This document shows, in pieces, positions 35,529-43,900 of a stretch of DNA of 64,000 bases. Below the pieces are notes generated by a model that was not told where the DNA came from, did not search any database, and saw nothing but the letters and a program-made list of their open reading frames with translations. The stretch comes from RGIG4576 sp045656705 (GTDB taxonomy: Bacteria; Bacteroidota; Bacteroidia; Bacteroidales; Muribaculaceae): assembly GCA_045656705.1 (NCBI GenBank), contig JAZORR010000045.1, positions 1-64,000 on the forward strand, given 5' to 3'. Position 1 is the stretch's first letter, and the number at the start of each line of letters is the position of its first letter. Made by a program: the position numbers and the translations under genes.

Positions 35529-37004
35529 TCAAATCATTCGTCCGTTAGCCTTTGCTTGCTTCAACCATTCAGGTTCCACTTCCTTTAGGAATTTTTCCTT
35601 TGCATCCTTTTCAGCAGGGATATCAAGACCTATATATTTTTGAGCTTTTTCTTTAGTAGTGATATCAGGCATAGGAACATCCTTAGTGTAGCCATGCTTT
35701 ACAAGAACCTTAGCCACAGCCATGCGAGCTTGCAATGCACGATCAAGACCATGAGAAAGGATTCTTTGAATTTCTTGAGGAGCGTGGAAAGAACCACCGT
35801 GAGAAGCTACAGCAAAGTCCCAACGCCATTGAGATTGACGAATCAAATCCAACACAGGCTTCATTTCGGCTTCAGTAGCACCCTTTTCCCAAGCAAACTT
35901 AGCTTCGATGTGAGCAGCAGCAAGTTCTTTTTCCAAACGATTGCGAATTTCGTTGGCCTTGCGTTGACGATCGTATACATTATTCTTCAAAGTTTCTTCA
36001 CTTTCACGGTGACACACTTGACAAGTGCGATCGATCATAGCCAATGGGCTTTGGATGTGGTGGTCGCTATACTTCACACCACCTTCGCTCTTATAAGGCA
36101 TGTGACAATCAGCACAAGAAACGCCTCTTTGTCCGTGAATACCAAGCATTGCCACTTCATAACCTGGGTGTTGAGCCTTAAGGATAGGAGTTTTGCTCAA
36201 CTTATGAGTGTAATCGGCATAATTAACTTCATCGTAATAGCGTTCCATATCTTCAACTGTCATACCCTTATCCCATGGGAAAGTAACATATTTTTCTTCG
36301 CCCTTGAAATAGTATTCGACGTGACATTGAGCACAAACCAAAGAACGCATTTCTTGAGGAGTGGCCTTAGTAATGTCTTTACCTTGACGTTCGAAAGCTT
36401 CTATCAAAGCAGGACGGCTGATCTTCAAATCCATAGTTTCAGAATCGTGGCAATCGGCACAACCGATAGGATTCACCACTTCAGCACCTAAAGCGGCCCA
36501 TTTACCCTTATAGAACTCGCCTACGCCAAGCTCTTGCATCAAACGAGGCACATCAGGGCTCTTACAAGTCCAACAGTTAGCCGACATAGGGCCATCGTTT
36601 GCAGTCATAGGAGCACCAGTTCTCAACGAAGCACGTATATCTTCCACAGCATACATGTGACCACGAGGAGTAGAGTAATCCTTAGCAAAAGCATAACCAG
36701 CCCAAAGAATCACCATCTCAGGACGTTGCTCAAGCGCGTCCACTGCTATATTACCATTGAATTCACTTTGGAAATCGCAATTTGCTGTTTCCGACCATGT
36801 TTGGTATTCTCTTGGGTAATCGCTCTTATATTCTTCGTTAACCGAAACGATTCCCTTCATCGGAACTTTTCTATTGTTGAAAATACTTACAACTTCAGCT
36901 CTACGTTCCGACAAAGCAGAAACTGCCAAGCCTAAACAAAACACGATAACCATTGTTGCACCAAACAATAGCCATCCTTTCCAAGTTTTCAAATTCTTGC
37001 TCAT
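35529..37004 (-). CDS. nrfA: Ammonia-forming cytochrome c nitrite reductase
   Basis: 491 residues. A signal anchor at about 9-31 is followed by five haem motifs: the active-site CWTCK (144-148, lysine-ligated) and four CxxCH at 182, 224, 297 and 328. Active-site residues are recognisable: arginine near 124, tyrosine after the third haem motif (about 231) and H290. It reduces nitrite to ammonium with six electrons in the periplasm, accepting electrons from NrfH. This supports anaerobic respiration and nitrite or NO detoxification. Confidence 0.98.
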   Translation of the reverse strand: MSKNLKTWKGWLLFGATMVIVFCLGLAVSALSERRAEVVSIFNNRKVPMKGIVSVNEEYKSDYPREYQTWSETANCDFQSEFNGNIAVDALEQRPEMVILWAGYAFAKDYSTPRGHMYAVEDIRASLRTGAPMTANDGPMSANCWTCKSPDVPRLMQELGVGEFYKGKWAALGAEVVNPIGCADCHDSETMDLKISRPALIEAFERQGKDITKATPQEMRSLVCAQCHVEYYFKGEEKYVTFPWDKGMTVEDMERYYDEVNYADYTHKLSKTPILKAQHPGYEVAMLGIHGQRGVSCADCHMPYKSEGGVKYSDHHIQSPLAMIDRTCQVCHRESEETLKNNVYDRQRKANEIRNRLEKELAAAHIEAKFAWEKGATEAEMKPVLDLIRQSQWRWDFAVASHGGSFHAPQEIQRILSHGLDRALQARMAVAKVLVKHGYTKDVPMPDITTKEKAQKYIGLDIPAEKDAKEKFLKEVEPEWLKQAKANGRMI

Positions 37005-37030
37005 ATGTATTCTTAATTAGATTTATATTC

Positions 37031-37588
37031 TTATTTAGTCATTTTTCTCAACCATTCAGGTACAGGCGATTCAGGATAAGGCACAATCGCAGCAGGAGTG
37101 CTTGACAGGCCATTTTCGCCGTGAGGAACATCTCTATGGCAATCCCAGCAAGCGTGTCCTGCACCTTGCATAGAAGTCATATAGTCGATTCTACCCGTTT
37201 TTACAAACTCGGTATTGAGTTGTTCGTGGCAACGGATACAATTGTTCATAATCACTTGCGAACTTGCCGATTGAGGATGTATCACATCTTTCTCTTCACC
37301 CGCCACAAAAGCCGCCACGTGCTTCACGCCATCGGTACCTTTGAAGGCCCATTTCTTCACAAAATTTTCGTGAGGTACATGGCAATCGTTGCAAGTAGCA
37401 TCTCTACCATGTGAACTATGTTTCCATGTAGCATAATAAGGCGACATTACGTGACAATTGACACAAGCAGCAGGGTCGTCACCGACATAAGTATGCGCTC
37501 TCAAAAGATAGAGGAAATACAATCCACTGCCCACAATTATACCCGCAAGTACGCTTATTATAATTTGGTTTCGTTTAGATAATGCCAT
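37031..37588 (-). CDS. nrfH: Cytochrome c nitrite reductase small subunit, quinol dehydrogenase
   Basis: 185 residues from the ATG at 37588; the seven codons before it begin with TTG and are not needed. It has one N-terminal membrane anchor and four CxxCH motifs (CVNCH, CNDCH, CIRCH, CWDCH) of the NapC/NirT family. NrfH oxidises menaquinol and passes electrons to NrfA. It lies 26 bases upstream of nrfA. A promoter-like pair and a 16-base perfect palindrome lie upstream. Confidence 0.97.
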   Translation of the reverse strand: MALSKRNQIIISVLAGIIVGSGLYFLYLLRAHTYVGDDPAACVNCHVMSPYYATWKHSSHGRDATCNDCHVPHENFVKKWAFKGTDGVKHVAAFVAGEEKDVIHPQSASSQVIMNNCIRCHEQLNTEFVKTGRIDYMTSMQGAGHACWDCHRDVPHGENGLSSTPAAIVPYPESPVPEWLRKMTK

Positions 37589-37606
37589 AATCACATAATT
37601 TTCTGA

Positions 37607-37637
37607 CAAAATAAATATATAAAAGCTATTAAAACAA
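37607..37637 (-). promoter_or_regulatory. Near-consensus promoter of nrfHA-resB-ccsA
   Basis: On the minus strand TTG (37635-37637), 20 bases, then TTATTTTG (37607-37614), one mismatch from TAnnTTTG. A weak -7 box fits an activator-dependent promoter. Expected start about 37600, only 12 bases before the nrfH ATG. Confidence 0.5.
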
Positions 37638-37662
37638 CTTTATTTCCAACTTTTTAAACAAA

Positions 37663-37678
37663 TATGTTTTAAAACATA
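37663..37678. promoter_or_regulatory. 16-bp perfect palindrome upstream of nrfH
   Basis: TATGTTTTAAAACATA is centred about 70 bases upstream of the predicted start point, a typical place for a class I CRP/FNR-type activator. The bound protein is unknown. Confidence 0.4.
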
Positions 37679-37709
37679 AAACACCCACCTAAATACACCC
37701 TTTAAAGTG

Positions 37710-39896
37710 CTATCTCCTAAACATATCGACGACCTTGCGACGCAGAGCATTCCACTTGCTCTTCATCACACGATACCAAGTGCGCACACCGAGTACAATT
37801 TCAGACGATGGCACATTCAAGTCGGTAGCAATAGGATCGCTAAACGACTCAAGGTTAGGAGCTTCACCAAATTGTTCAGGAAACACCACAAGGAGATTGC
37901 TATGCCCAAAATATCTCGACAGAAGATTAGGAGTTTCTTCCAATTCAGAGCTAAATGAGATAGAAGTACGACGAGCACTCACCACTACAAAAAGGTCTTC
38001 ATCTTTCACCTCACTTGTGAGCATCAGCAAGTCGCCCCAATCGTTCATACTATTGTAATCTACCCTCACATCAAACTGATGCTTATGTATCACCCCCTTT
38101 ATATAAGGAATGGTGGAGGTAGATGCATAGAAACGCAATCTACAACCCAATTTGCGTGCGATATTAGAAATTCGCATCACCCACAATTCAAAGCCCGTTT
38201 CATATTCGGCCTTTGCTGGCACCGCCACTACTATACGAGTCACAGTGTTGATAGGTATGTAGCAACGAGTGATAAGCACCATCTTGTTGAGTTTGGTGAG
38301 GAGCTCATCAATTTTCGAGCCAAAAAACGAATCCATCACAGTATTTCGAGCGTGGATACCCACCACCACATCGGTAATATTGCGTTCTTTCACAGTATTC
38401 ACAATACCAGCCACCGTGTTTAGGTCGTAACGCTCTACAGTTTGCATATACAGATTCACTGCCTTGGTGGGCTCAGTAGCAAGTTTCAGAGCATTTCGCC
38501 CTATCTCAACCGAACCTTGAGAATTGTCGTTTCGCACATGTAAAGCGATGAGCGACTCGTTGTTAGGTCGGCGTTTCATCATCAGAGCCACATTCACCAA
38601 TTGAGCTGCAGTAATAGGATTGCTCACAGGAATGAGAGTGCGTAGGCTACGCACCTTATTAATATCTTCCTCTTCCTCGGCATCGCCCTTAGCCATCATT
38701 TCCACCTTCAGCTTAGCCGATGCTTGTGAGGTGACGATAGGCGATACAGCACAAGTAACAAGGATCATCAACACCACGCCATTCATAATGGATTCGCTGA
38801 GCAAATGACTGCCATCGGGCAAGATAATCTGATAACCAATCATCACCACTGCAAGAGCCACAGCAGTGTGAGCCGATGACAATCCGAACATCATATCACG
38901 CTCCACCACGCTCATGCGATAGGTCTTTTGGGTGGCCCAAGCGGCAATCCATTTCACGAGCAACGACACCACTATCATATTGAGCGACACCCATAGTGTG
39001 TCCCAATTGGAAATGGCACGAATATTTATCATCATCCCCACTCCTATAAGGAAATAAGGGATGAATATAGCATTGCCCACAAACTCAATACGGCTCATCA
39101 ATGGAGAAGAGCTTGGCACATATTTATTCATAGCCAAGCCAGCAAGGAAAGCTCCAAGCACAGCCTCAAGGCCAATCACTTGTGCCAACCACGATGAGAA
39201 AAACACCATAGCAAGTACAAACACATACTGTGTGACTTGGTCGCTAAAAGTGCGGAAAAACCATTTTGTAACCTTCGGAAATAGGAATAACACAACGGCA
39301 CAATATGCCACAAGACGCGCCAAAAGCAATGCTATGCCCACGGACGAGAATCCACCCGAGCGCTGCACATCTACAGTGATGGCAAGTGCAAGCAATGCCC
39401 CAAGAATAGCCACAATAGTGCCCACAATGGATATAAGCACCACAGGACTTTTAGACAATCCGAAACGCGACACTATGGGATAAGAAATCAACGTGTGAGA
39501 GGCATACATACAAGCTATCAGCACAGCTACCGACCAACTCACATCAAGAAACAACACCGAAAGCAATGTGCCGAGTACCAAAGGGATGATAGTGGTGTAC
39601 AAACCATTCACCAGCCCCTTGTTCATATTCTTACGCATATTAAAAAGGTCGATTTCCAACCCCGCCAAAAACATAAGATAGAGCAATCCCACTTGGCCAA
39701 AAATCTGAAAACTGCTGTCTCTATCGAGAAGATGCAGCCCATAAGGTCCCACTGCCACACCAGCGAGTATCAACCCCACTATGTGCGGAATCTTTATTTT
39801 CTTAAAAATCAAAGGTGCCAACACCAATATCATAAGTACTGTGAAGAATATCAGCACTGGATTGGTGATCAGAGCTTGGCTTATATTAGTTTCCAT
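37710..39896 (-). CDS. CPA2-type cation:proton antiporter with C-terminal Usp-like region
   Basis: 728 residues. Residues about 15-400 hold some twelve membrane segments of the Na+/H+ exchanger (KefB/NapA-like) fold, including the VGPYGLHLL and GLEAVLGAFLAGLAMN segments. The C-terminal 300 residues are soluble, with two segments resembling universal stress protein folds (near 440-580 and 585-700). It exchanges K+ or Na+ for protons in the inner membrane. Ion preference cannot be read. It has its own promoter at 39925-39954. Confidence 0.88.
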   Translation of the reverse strand: METNISQALITNPVLIFFTVLMILVLAPLIFKKIKIPHIVGLILAGVAVGPYGLHLLDRDSSFQIFGQVGLLYLMFLAGLEIDLFNMRKNMNKGLVNGLYTTIIPLVLGTLLSVLFLDVSWSVAVLIACMYASHTLISYPIVSRFGLSKSPVVLISIVGTIVAILGALLALAITVDVQRSGGFSSVGIALLLARLVAYCAVVLFLFPKVTKWFFRTFSDQVTQYVFVLAMVFFSSWLAQVIGLEAVLGAFLAGLAMNKYVPSSSPLMSRIEFVGNAIFIPYFLIGVGMMINIRAISNWDTLWVSLNMIVVSLLVKWIAAWATQKTYRMSVVERDMMFGLSSAHTAVALAVVMIGYQIILPDGSHLLSESIMNGVVLMILVTCAVSPIVTSQASAKLKVEMMAKGDAEEEEDINKVRSLRTLIPVSNPITAAQLVNVALMMKRRPNNESLIALHVRNDNSQGSVEIGRNALKLATEPTKAVNLYMQTVERYDLNTVAGIVNTVKERNITDVVVGIHARNTVMDSFFGSKIDELLTKLNKMVLITRCYIPINTVTRIVVAVPAKAEYETGFELWVMRISNIARKLGCRLRFYASTSTIPYIKGVIHKHQFDVRVDYNSMNDWGDLLMLTSEVKDEDLFVVVSARRTSISFSSELEETPNLLSRYFGHSNLLVVFPEQFGEAPNLESFSDPIATDLNVPSSEIVLGVRTWYRVMKSKWNALRRKVVDMFRR

Positions 39897-39924
39897 CAGT
39901 ATATCTATTCTCGATTAATTTCCA

Positions 39925-39954
39925 CAAAATTAATAAAAAAGTTTTACTTTTCAA
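39925..39954 (-). promoter_or_regulatory. Promoter of the antiporter gene
   Basis: On the minus strand TTG (39952-39954), 19 bases, then TAATTTTG (39925-39932). Expected start near 39918. Confidence 0.7.
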
Positions 39955-40032
39955 TCAAAAACCCCATAAGAACGCATATATTCACTTTTAATGCACAAAA
40001 TAATCACCCAAGCAAACTAAATATGCCCCACA

Positions 40033-40065
40033 TTGCGAAAATCCCACAAAAAAATCATATCTTTG
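40033..40065 (+). promoter_or_regulatory. Promoter of asd
   Basis: TTG (40033-40035), 22 bases, then TATCTTTG (40058-40065). Start point near 40072, which puts the message 35 bases before the upstream in-frame ATG at 40107 and 140 before the ATG at 40212. The rest of the 315-base span from 39897 holds the antiporter promoter and no other gene. Confidence 0.7.
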
Positions 40066-40211
40066 CATTTAAATTTGTAGCAATATTTTAACTAATATCA
40101 ATCAAAATGAAAATATACTTGGCAGGTGTGAACAATCAAGCAGGACAAAAACCGGTGAAGGTGCTCGAGCCTCAAGATTTCATTTTGTGCGAACAAAAAG
40201 AAAAACGAAAT

Positions 40212-41219
40212 ATGAAAGTAGCTATCGTGGGCGCAAGTGGCGCAGTGGGACAAGAATTCCTACGAGTTCTCGACGAACAAAATTTCCCTATCTCAGAACT
40301 TTTGCTTTTCGGTTCGAAGCGTAGTGCCGGAACAACTTATACATTCCGTGGCCAAGAAATCACGGTGAAAGAACTTCAACACAACGACGATTTCAAAGGC
40401 GTGGATATCGCTTTCACATCGGCAGGAGCTGGTACTTCTAAGGAATTTGCCGAAACAATCACCAAGCACGGTGCAATTATGATTGACAACTCAAGTGCAT
40501 TTCGTATGGACGAAGATGTGCCTTTGGTGGTGCCTGAAGTGAATGGCGAAGATGCGTTCAACACTCCTCGCAACATCATTGCCAACCCTAACTGTACTAC
40601 TATCCAAATGGTAGTAGCTCTTAAGCCTCTTAACGACATTTCGAAGATTAAGCGCGTGCATGTAGCTACTTATCAAGCTGCAAGTGGTGCAGGTGCTGTG
40701 GCTATGGACGAACTTGTGGAACAATATAAGGAAATCGCTGAAGGTAAGGAACCTACAGTGAACAAGTTTGCTTATCAACTTGCTTACAACCTTATTCCTC
40801 ATATCGATGTTTTCCAAGACAACGACTACACTAAGGAAGAAATGAAGATGTTCCACGAAACTCGCAAGATCATGCACGAACCAGAAATCAGCGTGAGCGC
40901 AACTTGTGTGCGTGTGCCTGTACTTCGTGCTCATAGCGAGGCTATCTGGATCGAAACCGAAGAGCCCATCTCTCCTGAACAAGCTCGCGAAGTATTCAGC
41001 AAGGCCGAAGGTATTGTTCTTGTTGACAATCCTGCCGAAAAGGAATATCCAATGCCTCTATTCGTAGCAAACCAAGATCCTGTGTATATAGGTCGTATCC
41101 GTAAGGACTTGGCTAACGAAAACGGCTTGACATTCTGGCTTGTAGGAGACCAAATAAAGAAGGGTGCAGCCCTCAACGCAGTGCAAATCGCTCAATACAT
41201 GATCAAACACAAAAAGTAA
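40212..41219 (+). CDS. asd: Aspartate-semialdehyde dehydrogenase
   Basis: 335 residues from the ATG at 40212, which gives the expected MKVAIVGASGAVG Rossmann start. It reduces aspartyl phosphate to the semialdehyde for lysine, threonine, methionine and diaminopimelate. The catalytic cysteine is C128 in NPNCTT and the catalytic histidine lies in the LRAHSEA segment. An in-frame ATG at 40107 would add 35 residues with no match to the family; the promoter position would fit either start (see findings). The gene ends in a terminator. Confidence 0.96.
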   Translation: MKVAIVGASGAVGQEFLRVLDEQNFPISELLLFGSKRSAGTTYTFRGQEITVKELQHNDDFKGVDIAFTSAGAGTSKEFAETITKHGAIMIDNSSAFRMDEDVPLVVPEVNGEDAFNTPRNIIANPNCTTIQMVVALKPLNDISKIKRVHVATYQAASGAGAVAMDELVEQYKEIAEGKEPTVNKFAYQLAYNLIPHIDVFQDNDYTKEEMKMFHETRKIMHEPEISVSATCVRVPVLRAHSEAIWIETEEPISPEQAREVFSKAEGIVLVDNPAEKEYPMPLFVANQDPVYIGRIRKDLANENGLTFWLVGDQIKKGAALNAVQIAQYMIKHKK

Positions 41220-41237
41220 TCATAAATCATAACACAA

Positions 41238-41270
41238 AAAAGGCGAAGTGATCGGTTCACTTCGCCTTTT
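41238..41270 (+). terminator. Terminator of asd
   Basis: AAAAGGCGAAGTGA and TCACTTCGCCTTTT pair perfectly over 14 bases around TCGGT. The inner 12 bases of the stem recur in the terminator at 47456-47490. Confidence 0.9.
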
Positions 41271-41288
41271 CTGATTTCCCTAACAAAT

Positions 41289-41326
41289 AAAAGCGATAGA
41301 GATAATTTATCACCACTATCGCTTTT
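41289..41326 (-). terminator. Terminator of the siderophore operon
   Basis: AAAAGCGATAG and CTATCGCTTTT pair over 11 bases around an inner region that can also fold (GATAA/TTATC). It lies 32 bases after the PepSY gene, with a T-rich tail on the minus strand. Confidence 0.8.
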
Positions 41327-41357
41327 AATTACTACTATGTTTAATTTACTATGGTTT

Positions 41358-42476
41358 TTACTTAGATTTGTACTTTACAAACATACGCTTAATCCACAAA
41401 TAATACCCCGTAAGAGGCATAGTAGCGCCAAATAAAGCGGCTAAAAACGAAAGGATGCGCGTAATTATACCTCCCCAATTTCCCACATGGACTGAATTAA
41501 TCCATCCTCGTATTTTATTAGAATTGTGCGCTTCATTATATAATGACACATCGGTAATATTGCCCGTTAGCAAATCAAATGTATACTTATCGGTAGCTCG
41601 TTGATTACCCCAACGGTCGAAAGAAACATTTGCACTTCCTTTTGATATTGTAATTTGCTTGAAATCAGGGTTAGCTACAATCAATTCTTCACACACCTTC
41701 TGCCAATTCAAATAAGGCGATACATCTTTGCGTTTACCATCTTTTACAGATTTCGACTGTGGGGAATTCTGCCCTCCTCCTTGTGTAGTTTCAACTCCAA
41801 ATACTGCATAAAATCCATTACGATACCATTGAAATGACCAAGTGAGTCCAGTCAATGCCATTGCCAACAAAAAAACTATAGCATAAATTCCACCAGCCAC
41901 ATGCATATCATACCAAAATCGTCGCCAACCTTTTTTCGTATTAATAGTAAATCTATTTTTAAGATTTACTTTATTTCGAGGCCACCACACCACAACTCCA
42001 GTAATCAAGATTATAACAAACATAAGAGTGCTTATACCTACAACCAGTTTTCCCCAACCCATACTTCCATCATCGGCTCGAGCACTTCCCATCATCCATC
42101 TATGCATCTTAAACATCGTAGCAAAGAATGGTGCTCGCTGATACTTACCTGTTATCTCTCCAGAGTAAGGGTCAATAAACATCGATGCACGGCGTGGTTT
42201 CGATAAATTCACTTGATAAGTACGCTTAGGATCAGAAAATACCGTAATTCCTGTAACCTGTACACTATCGGGCAACTCTGCTTTTGCCTTTTGTGCCAAC
42301 ACTTCGAGTGGAAGAACTTTATCACCAACATTCTTTACATAATAAAGATTAGGATTGGATGTTTCCATAATCTCCTTTTCAAAGACAAGCATTGCCCCCG
42401 AGAAACAAATTAGCGTTATCACAATTCCAAAAGGAAGTGAAGTCCAAAGATGTATTTGACGAAATATTTGTCGCAT
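41358..42476 (-). CDS. PepSY-domain inner-membrane protein, XusC/PiuB-like
   Basis: 372 residues with four main membrane segments (near 12-34, 145-165, 192-215, 338-360) and periplasmic PepSY-type domains between them. The segment KMHRWMMG carries histidines typical of the family; HVAGG and SVHVGNWGG add more. Related proteins act at the inner membrane as ferric-siderophore reductases or export partners. It is third in an operon with the TonB receptor and the DUF4374 lipoprotein, the order of xusABC in Bacteroides thetaiotaomicron, where XusC is required for use of foreign siderophores. Confidence 0.85.
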   Translation of the reverse strand: MRQIFRQIHLWTSLPFGIVITLICFSGAMLVFEKEIMETSNPNLYYVKNVGDKVLPLEVLAQKAKAELPDSVQVTGITVFSDPKRTYQVNLSKPRRASMFIDPYSGEITGKYQRAPFFATMFKMHRWMMGSARADDGSMGWGKLVVGISTLMFVIILITGVVVWWPRNKVNLKNRFTINTKKGWRRFWYDMHVAGGIYAIVFLLAMALTGLTWSFQWYRNGFYAVFGVETTQGGGQNSPQSKSVKDGKRKDVSPYLNWQKVCEELIVANPDFKQITISKGSANVSFDRWGNQRATDKYTFDLLTGNITDVSLYNEAHNSNKIRGWINSVHVGNWGGIITRILSFLAALFGATMPLTGYYLWIKRMFVKYKSK

Positions 42477-42498
42477 GTTCAGTTTTTATAGCTTTTTC

Positions 42499-43887
42499 TT
42501 ATAGTGCCACATTTAATTTACCTACAGTTTGGATTGATTCAGCTTTCACTGTCAAGCCTTTTACAGCTACACCGGTCTTAGCATCTACTTTATAAAATGC
42601 AGGATAGTCGCCTGTAGTCACATTTATTGGAATATATACAGCTCCATTCTCTCCAAATGGTTCACCCCCCACTAACATATTTGCAGGCAAGCCACTAATC
42701 ATCTTCAGCGTCTTGTTTTCAGCATCAAAGATAGCCAACTCACTCACATCGGCATCTTTACCATCATTAATCATACTTTGCACTCCATTCTTATATAGTT
42801 GCAATAGGAAATAACTATCATCGATATACCAACATCTAAACATTGGATTATTATTGCCCAATTCCTCAATATTTACATAATAGTCATCGTCAAATTTAGT
42901 TTCACCAGCCTTTATACGCACCACACCCGAAGGAAGTTTACCCGTAGTCTTTTTCAACTCATCAGTAGATACAAAACTACGACCATATCCAGGAGAAAAT
43001 GCATACACATCTCCATTCTTAGTAGCCCAGATGGTTTGATAATATTGCGAGCGAAAACGACCACATGCAAAACCAATCTTATCGGTTTCGGCAATTGTCG
43101 GTTTTTCTTCAAAGCTATTACCACTATATATAGCTATATAAGCTTTATCGGGATATTGTGTACTTGGTATTATTCCCGCAGTATAAGCACCACTGCCACT
43201 ACCACCGGCTTGCGTAGTTATTAACGATTCATCGGTAACCATCTCTGGCCATTTATTTATACCATATAGACTCATTCCACCAGGTATAACCGAAGTATAT
43301 AATCTATTATTTGCCTCAAGTATACCAGCAAAATGCACTTGCTCTCCATTTCCCAAGAAATTTTCCGCATTTACAGTAGCCTCCTCTTGGCTACCATCCA
43401 ATGCATTCAAATAATTGAACAACAGCACTTGAGGATAATTGCCATTTTCATCTGCTACAGAAGCATTCCCTGTAGATGCAGTTATTACATTATTGCCCCA
43501 TGTACCATAAGTAGTAACACGATTATAAGTATAAGCAAACTTCTCAGACGGTTTACCATTGGCATCTAAATAATATGAGGCACCTGTTCCTACACCTCCT
43601 TTGTTATAAACTAAGGCAAAAACATATTCTTGACCTTTATACACCCAATAAGATGCATTAATGACCTCTGTACCATTACCTGCCACACTCACCTCTCCCT
43701 TATCCAGAGATTCAGTAGTGAGCAAATAGCTCGCTCCACCCACCACAGCAGGAATTACATACCGAGTTTCACCCTTATTAGGCGATGGGGTTGGTTCAAA
43801 ATCGTCAATGTCATTGTTGCACGCCGTCATCATAGTCATTGACAACGCACTTGCCATTATGACCAATACTTTAAAATTCTTCTTCAT
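42499..43887 (-). CDS. DUF4374 surface lipoprotein, XusB-like siderophore-binding protein
   Basis: 462 residues. The signal peptide ends in a lipobox TAC with cysteine at 23, followed by NNDIDD, an acidic stretch of the kind that sends Bacteroidota lipoproteins to the cell surface. The rest is beta-rich and looks like a seven-bladed propeller (DUF4374). The B. thetaiotaomicron homolog XusB binds ferric enterobactin outside the cell and can be released on vesicles. Ligand specificity here is unknown. It sits 13 bases after the receptor gene. Confidence 0.85.
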   Translation of the reverse strand: MKKNFKVLVIMASALSMTMMTACNNDIDDFEPTPSPNKGETRYVIPAVVGGASYLLTTESLDKGEVSVAGNGTEVINASYWVYKGQEYVFALVYNKGGVGTGASYYLDANGKPSEKFAYTYNRVTTYGTWGNNVITASTGNASVADENGNYPQVLLFNYLNALDGSQEEATVNAENFLGNGEQVHFAGILEANNRLYTSVIPGGMSLYGINKWPEMVTDESLITTQAGGSGSGAYTAGIIPSTQYPDKAYIAIYSGNSFEEKPTIAETDKIGFACGRFRSQYYQTIWATKNGDVYAFSPGYGRSFVSTDELKKTTGKLPSGVVRIKAGETKFDDDYYVNIEELGNNNPMFRCWYIDDSYFLLQLYKNGVQSMINDGKDADVSELAIFDAENKTLKMISGLPANMLVGGEPFGENGAVYIPINVTTGDYPAFYKVDAKTGVAVKGLTVKAESIQTVGKLNVAL

Positions 43888-43900
43888 ATATTCTATTTAA

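Noticed and set aside
34285..35532. Upstream TTG start of resB
   Set aside because: It would overlap nrfA, and the ATG at 35520 gives a normal N-terminus.
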